From Durusdinium trenchii (Eukaryota; Sar; Dinophyceae; Suessiales; Symbiodiniaceae), in contig CAXAMN010008546.1 of NCBI GenBank assembly GCA_963970005.1, positions 64,693 through 128,692 of the forward strand: a stretch of DNA of 64,000 nucleotides, written 5' to 3'. Positions 62,401-64,000 of the stretch are shown here, piece after piece. A program made the position numbers and the translations under genes. The notes below the pieces were generated by a model. The model was given only the letters and a program-made list of their open reading frames with translations, was not told the origin of the DNA and did not search any database. Position 1 is the stretch's first letter, and every line of letters starts with the position of its first letter.

Positions 62401-63805
62401 ACTTCAGAGACTGCAGCTACCAAGAATATGCTTCCATTCCAGCAGATTCGCATTGCTGGGGACGGAAGGTGTGGCTGGAGTGCCATTCTCGCATCTGCTG
62501 ATGTGAAGGCCTACTGTGCAGTGCCAAGGACGGAAGCATCCATGCATAAGTGAGAAACAAATACATATATATATATATAGTACTATATGGGCTTAGAATG
62601 CTGCAAACAAAAGGGATACGGAGGCAAAAGGGATGCGGGGACAAAAGAGATACGGGGACAGCATTGCACCCCAACACAGGCTTGTATATGTATACATTTA
62701 TATACAATTATATATACATATATTATTGTATTGTTTTTTCTCCATGGGCAGGAATGAAGCTGCCTCTCCGGTGAATGCATTGGTGTGCAAGGCAGAGGAA
62801 GAGAACAGCAAGTCTTTGTGCGAGAGTGTGTGACACTTGACATTGAAATGTACCGATGTTTTGTCATTATTAAGTCCAGTATCGTTTCTCTTTTGTAGAA
62901 CAGTCCTCGATCTTGTCGTTTAAAGGCAACTACTTAGAATGCCTTTCATGTGTCCTTGGGGTTGTGGAAGCCAAGGCCAGTGGGCATTACAACACTTTCC
63001 TTCAAAGCGCTCGGACATTGAAAGGGTGATGAAGGAACAATCTTTTGAAGTACCTGATTTGGCATGGATAGCTCCTTCCTGCAACCTCTGCATTCGTGTC
63101 ACAATGGACCAGAAGGCTTACACCCACATTGTTCAGTGTCAGCCTCTCCATCTCCAAGGGCTCAGTCAGGATGCAATTTTTGGCCATGGGAGACATGTCC
63201 AAGTGCACTTGTACTTTTCATGGCAACTGTCCGCGGACAAGAGCAGAAGCTTTGGGCATTTTGATTTGCTCCTACCGCAAGAGCAAACATTGTTCTCTAT
63301 CCTGCTGCCACCAGATGCCACTCAGATTCAAATTTGCTGTGGGAGTTAAACTGATGGTCAATTGTACCAAAAAGTTGTTTACAGATGCGTTTGCAAGGCA
63401 GATGTTCCACGAAGCCCCTTGACCTTAGATCTGCCACCGTCTCTGGACAAGGATGGGCTAAGCTTCCAGCCGAGGCTTTCTGAAATATAAATATTATATA
63501 TATATACATATACATAAATATATATGTATATATGTTCATGAAACATTGAGTATACATAAACAAACTGCGTACATATGTGTGTATGTAAATATGCAGTATA
63601 TATATATATATATTGTATATGTATGGACGCATTCTATGTGGTTTGCCAGGCTTTCCAAACATTATACACCTTGCATGTTGATGGAGAACTGGCCTGCCTA
63701 TATGTGCTTCGCCACGTGCAGGAACCCAAGGAGAATGTCGATGCCATTAGCGATGTGAACAATGATACAAAAGATGCACAGGATGCAGGGTTCAAAGAAA
63801 CATAG
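59210..63805 (+). CDS. Fourteen-exon gene for a 1026-aa protein with an OTU-like cysteine protease signature (gene span)
   Basis: Hand-built model: exons 59210-59412, 59567-59655, 59753-60005, 60078-60366, 60474-60718, 60780-60932, 61014-61545, 61736-61827, 61860-61923, 62137-62549, 62752-62829, 62926-63342, 63385-63481, 63650-63805. Their total is 3081 nt, exactly 1026 codons plus TAG, with all 13 junction phases compatible. All introns end in AG; donors are 6 GT, 3 GC and 4 GA. The start ATG sits in GCCATGG. The N-terminus is acidic and Pro/Ala-rich. Residues 748-754 read GDGRCGW, like the Cys box of OTU deubiquitinases (D749, C752), and GHFDLLLP at about 914-921 could supply the His (H915). 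Residues 70-640 match no family I recognise. Least certain are the intron 3 and 4 borders and whether more exons lie beyond 63805. Confidence 0.7.
59567..59655 (+). CDS. Exon 2 of the OTU-like gene
   Basis: Codes CSKDLPAAVKELKTG and onward. It enters after TCTCAG in phase 2 and leaves in phase 1 at a GA donor (GATAAGT). A GT donor four bases further on is excluded because it would include an in-frame TAA. The following intron is 97 nt. Confidence 0.6.
59753..60005 (+). CDS. Exon 3 of the OTU-like gene
   Basis: Enters after TTTTTCAG and codes a stretch with many charged and aromatic residues (SEIESFLRFSVKL, DMVAARMAACVFYQEA). Leaves at GTGAGTGT (60006) in phase 2. The following intron, 72 nt, is AT-rich. 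No family was recognised. Confidence 0.6.
60078..60366 (+). CDS. Exon 4 of the OTU-like gene
   Basis: Codes AWIESNCLPIKGRS through FTDEGYWIG. The left border (after GAGGAGAG) and the right border (GT at 60367, or one phase earlier at 60365 joined to 60463) are the least certain of the model. The motif GCATTCTAAG lies inside it at 60315-60324, at the end of a 32-nt GT...AG stretch (60293-60324) that is the same length as intron 8, but removing that stretch breaks the frame. Confidence 0.5.
60474..60718 (+). CDS. Exon 5 of the OTU-like gene
   Basis: Codes KVIFKKVVGRLCKIQPAE and a Lys/Gln-rich continuation to NLDYPRD. It leaves in phase 2 at GTCAAATT. The following intron (60719-60779, 61 nt) carries a TATATA tract and ends exactly in GCATTCTAAG. 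Confidence 0.6.
60780..60932 (+). CDS. Exon 6 of the OTU-like gene
   Basis: Opens directly after GCATTCTAAG and codes GGHPGGIGLPLAYMAVG, followed by a His/Asn/Gln-rich part. Leaves in phase 2 at a GC donor (GCCCTGAA). The 81-nt intron has a TATATA tract and ends CATCGTAG. The stretch is open in a different frame from exon 5, which supports the splice. Confidence 0.6.
61014..61545 (+). CDS. Exon 7 of the OTU-like gene
   Basis: The longest exon (532 nt) codes an uninterrupted well-mixed sequence including DAVRTIAPVVDGERDLATF, FRGPQICGILYGKMFGK and FPMGVVISGHAGDTE. Leaves in phase 0 at GTGTGTAG. It looks like a folded domain of about 175 residues, but I do not recognise the family. Confidence 0.7.
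61736..61827 (+). CDS. Exon 8 of the OTU-like gene
   Basis: Enters in phase 0 after CGCCGCAG and codes INRIRVRATYGHEPSSPTSL and onward. Leaves in phase 2 at a GC donor (GCACTTAG), which begins the 32-nt hairpin intron. Confidence 0.55.
61828..61859 (+). other. 32-nt GC-AG hairpin intron (intron 8)
   Basis: This segment starts GCACTTAGAAT and ends TATTCTAAG, so its two ends can pair over 8-9 bp (CTTAGAAT with ATTCTAAG) around a loop of about 13 nt. Removing it joins exon 8 to exon 9 in frame. Keeping it leads to a frame that stops soon after. At 32 nt it is near the lower size limit known for spliceosomal introns. Confidence 0.5.
61860..61923 (+). CDS. Exon 9 of the OTU-like gene
   Basis: Short exon coding ERSLMKIPYSNCNLKLWQIL. 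Enters in phase 2 after ATTCTAAG and leaves in phase 0 at a GC donor (GCCAGCAG). The following intron (213 nt) is AT-rich and contains GCAGGCATTCTGAATG near its end, a variant of the recurring motif. Confidence 0.5.
62137..62549 (+). CDS. Exon 10 of the OTU-like gene: catalytic Cys box
   Basis: Enters in phase 0 after GAATGTCAG. It codes a basic stretch (AWARRSAEARVANICRLKHL) and then QQIRIAGDGRCGWSAIL, where D749 and C752 fit the Asp-Gly-x-x-Cys box of OTU-family cysteine proteases, normally followed by an aromatic residue (here W754). Leaves in phase 2 at GTGAGAAAC. The next intron (202 nt) contains a full CTTAGAATGC at 62592-62601. Confidence 0.65.
62752..62829 (+). CDS. Exon 11 of the OTU-like gene
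   Basis: Enters after CATGGGCAG in phase 2 and codes NEAASPVNALVCKAEEEN and onward. Leaves in phase 2 at GTGACACT, just before an in-frame TGA. The following intron is 96 nt. Confidence 0.55.
62926..63342 (+). CDS. Exon 12 of the OTU-like gene: candidate catalytic His
   Basis: Codes a Cys/Trp-rich start (MPFMCPWGCG), RSDIERVMKEQSFEVPDL and the segment FGHFDLLLPQ, where H915 is a candidate OTU catalytic His, 163 residues after C752. The acceptor is after GTTTAAAG (62925), or equally in frame after CTACTTAG (62937). The motif CTTAGAATGC spans that second site. Leaves in phase 2 at a GA donor (63343). Confidence 0.6.
63385..63481 (+). CDS. Exon 13 of the OTU-like gene
   Basis: Codes CVCKADVPRSPLTLDLPP and onward, in the same frame as exon 12 but beyond a TAA. 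A 42-nt GA-AG intron (63343-63384) removes that stop and keeps the phase. Leaves in phase 0 at a GA donor (GAAATATAA) into a TA-rich 168-nt intron. Confidence 0.6.
63487..63625. repeat. TA-rich simple sequence within intron 13
   Basis: Long (TA)n runs with GTATG words. Similar short TATATA tracts occur in introns 5, 6, 7 and 10 of the same gene. Confidence 0.8.
63650..63805 (+). CDS. Exon 14 of the OTU-like gene, with stop codon
   Basis: Enters in phase 0 after GGTTTGCCAG and codes AFQTLYTLHVDGELACLYVL, then an acidic Asp/Asn-rich tail ending GFKET and TAG at 63803-63805. A GA donor just before the stop (GAAACATAG) could extend the gene past the window. Confidence 0.6.
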   Translation, partial: AFQTLYTLHVDGELACLYVLRHVQEPKENVDAISDVNNDTKDAQDAGFKET

Positions 63806-64000
63806 CATGTGCGTCCCAAAGCGCATGATTCCTCCAAGAGCTTTTCTAAACGTTCCTTCTTTTTTAAAGAATTTGGTTTTGTTGAACCAAACCTTGATCC
63901 GACCGCCGGAATTGTCTAACAGCTTTCACAGATGTGTTTATTGTTGAAGACAGGACCGTTCTTGAAAGATATTTACTTGTTCTTTCCTTGTGTTCAGCCT

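Noticed and set aside
62881-63030. Alternative frame in exon 12 (LECLSCVLGVVEAKASGHY)
   Set aside because: Protein-like but ends at a TGA after about 40 codons, whereas the chosen frame continues for 140 codons and closes the gene model.

Overview
The window reads as nuclear DNA of a dinoflagellate, most likely a symbiodiniacean or close relative. This is inferred from three things: TTTAGGG-type interstitial telomere repeats, a host gene whose frame closes only if introns with GT, GC and GA donors are all allowed (all ending in AG), and a Ty1/copia element of the large single-ORF kind known from dinoflagellates. Nothing prokaryotic, organellar or viral was seen, and no rRNA, tRNA, spliced-leader or CRISPR locus was recognised. 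Three runs of exactly 10 N mark assembly joins, and each is flanked on both sides by the same 45-47 nt.

Layout. From 0 to 12.9 kb there are isolated coding-like open stretches on the + strand (one DUF4241-like), a decayed array of 40-residue helical repeats (6.6-7.3 kb) and small hairpin repeats. From 12.9 to 14.5 kb lies a 22-bp minisatellite with higher-order structure. From 14.5 to 20.3 kb support for genes is sparse. From 20.6 to 23.4 kb is a repeat-dense block: GGTGCT-rich minisatellites, a telomere-like tract, a degenerate AT-rich repeat of about 31 bp, and a 216-codon ORF with a Cys4 zinc module. From 23.6 to 38.5 kb, short coding-like stretches, many starting exactly at an AG acceptor and all on the + strand, are separated by introns or spacers full of short inverted-repeat (MITE-like) elements. 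From 40.7 to 42.2 kb there is a broken helicase-associated domain, a duplicated GC-rich palindrome and a 136-bp tandem repeat. From 42.2 to 48.7 kb there are again scattered + strand exon candidates and MITEs.

The two best supported loci lie at the right end. (1) A complete Ty1/copia retrotransposon on the - strand, 48723-57916 (9194 bp), has two identical 210-bp LTRs, a 5-bp target duplication (ATGAC) and one uninterrupted 2890-codon Gag-Pol frame. Between protease and integrase it carries an extra domain resembling a C5 cytosine methyltransferase. (2) A 14-exon + strand gene, 59210-63805, was assembled by hand. All phases agree and it closes as 1026 codons plus stop. It encodes a protein with an OTU-like cysteine protease signature. 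Its introns are short (32-213 nt), and a 9-10 nt motif (CTTAGAATGC and its reverse complement) recurs at or near intron ends, as expected of introner-like insertions.

All host exons that can be supported lie on the + strand, in line with the unidirectional gene arrangement known for dinoflagellates. The retroelement is the only well-supported gene on the - strand. Apart from the copia element and the 14-exon gene, coding calls rest on amino-acid composition, open frame and splice-site context only, and are scored low for that reason.
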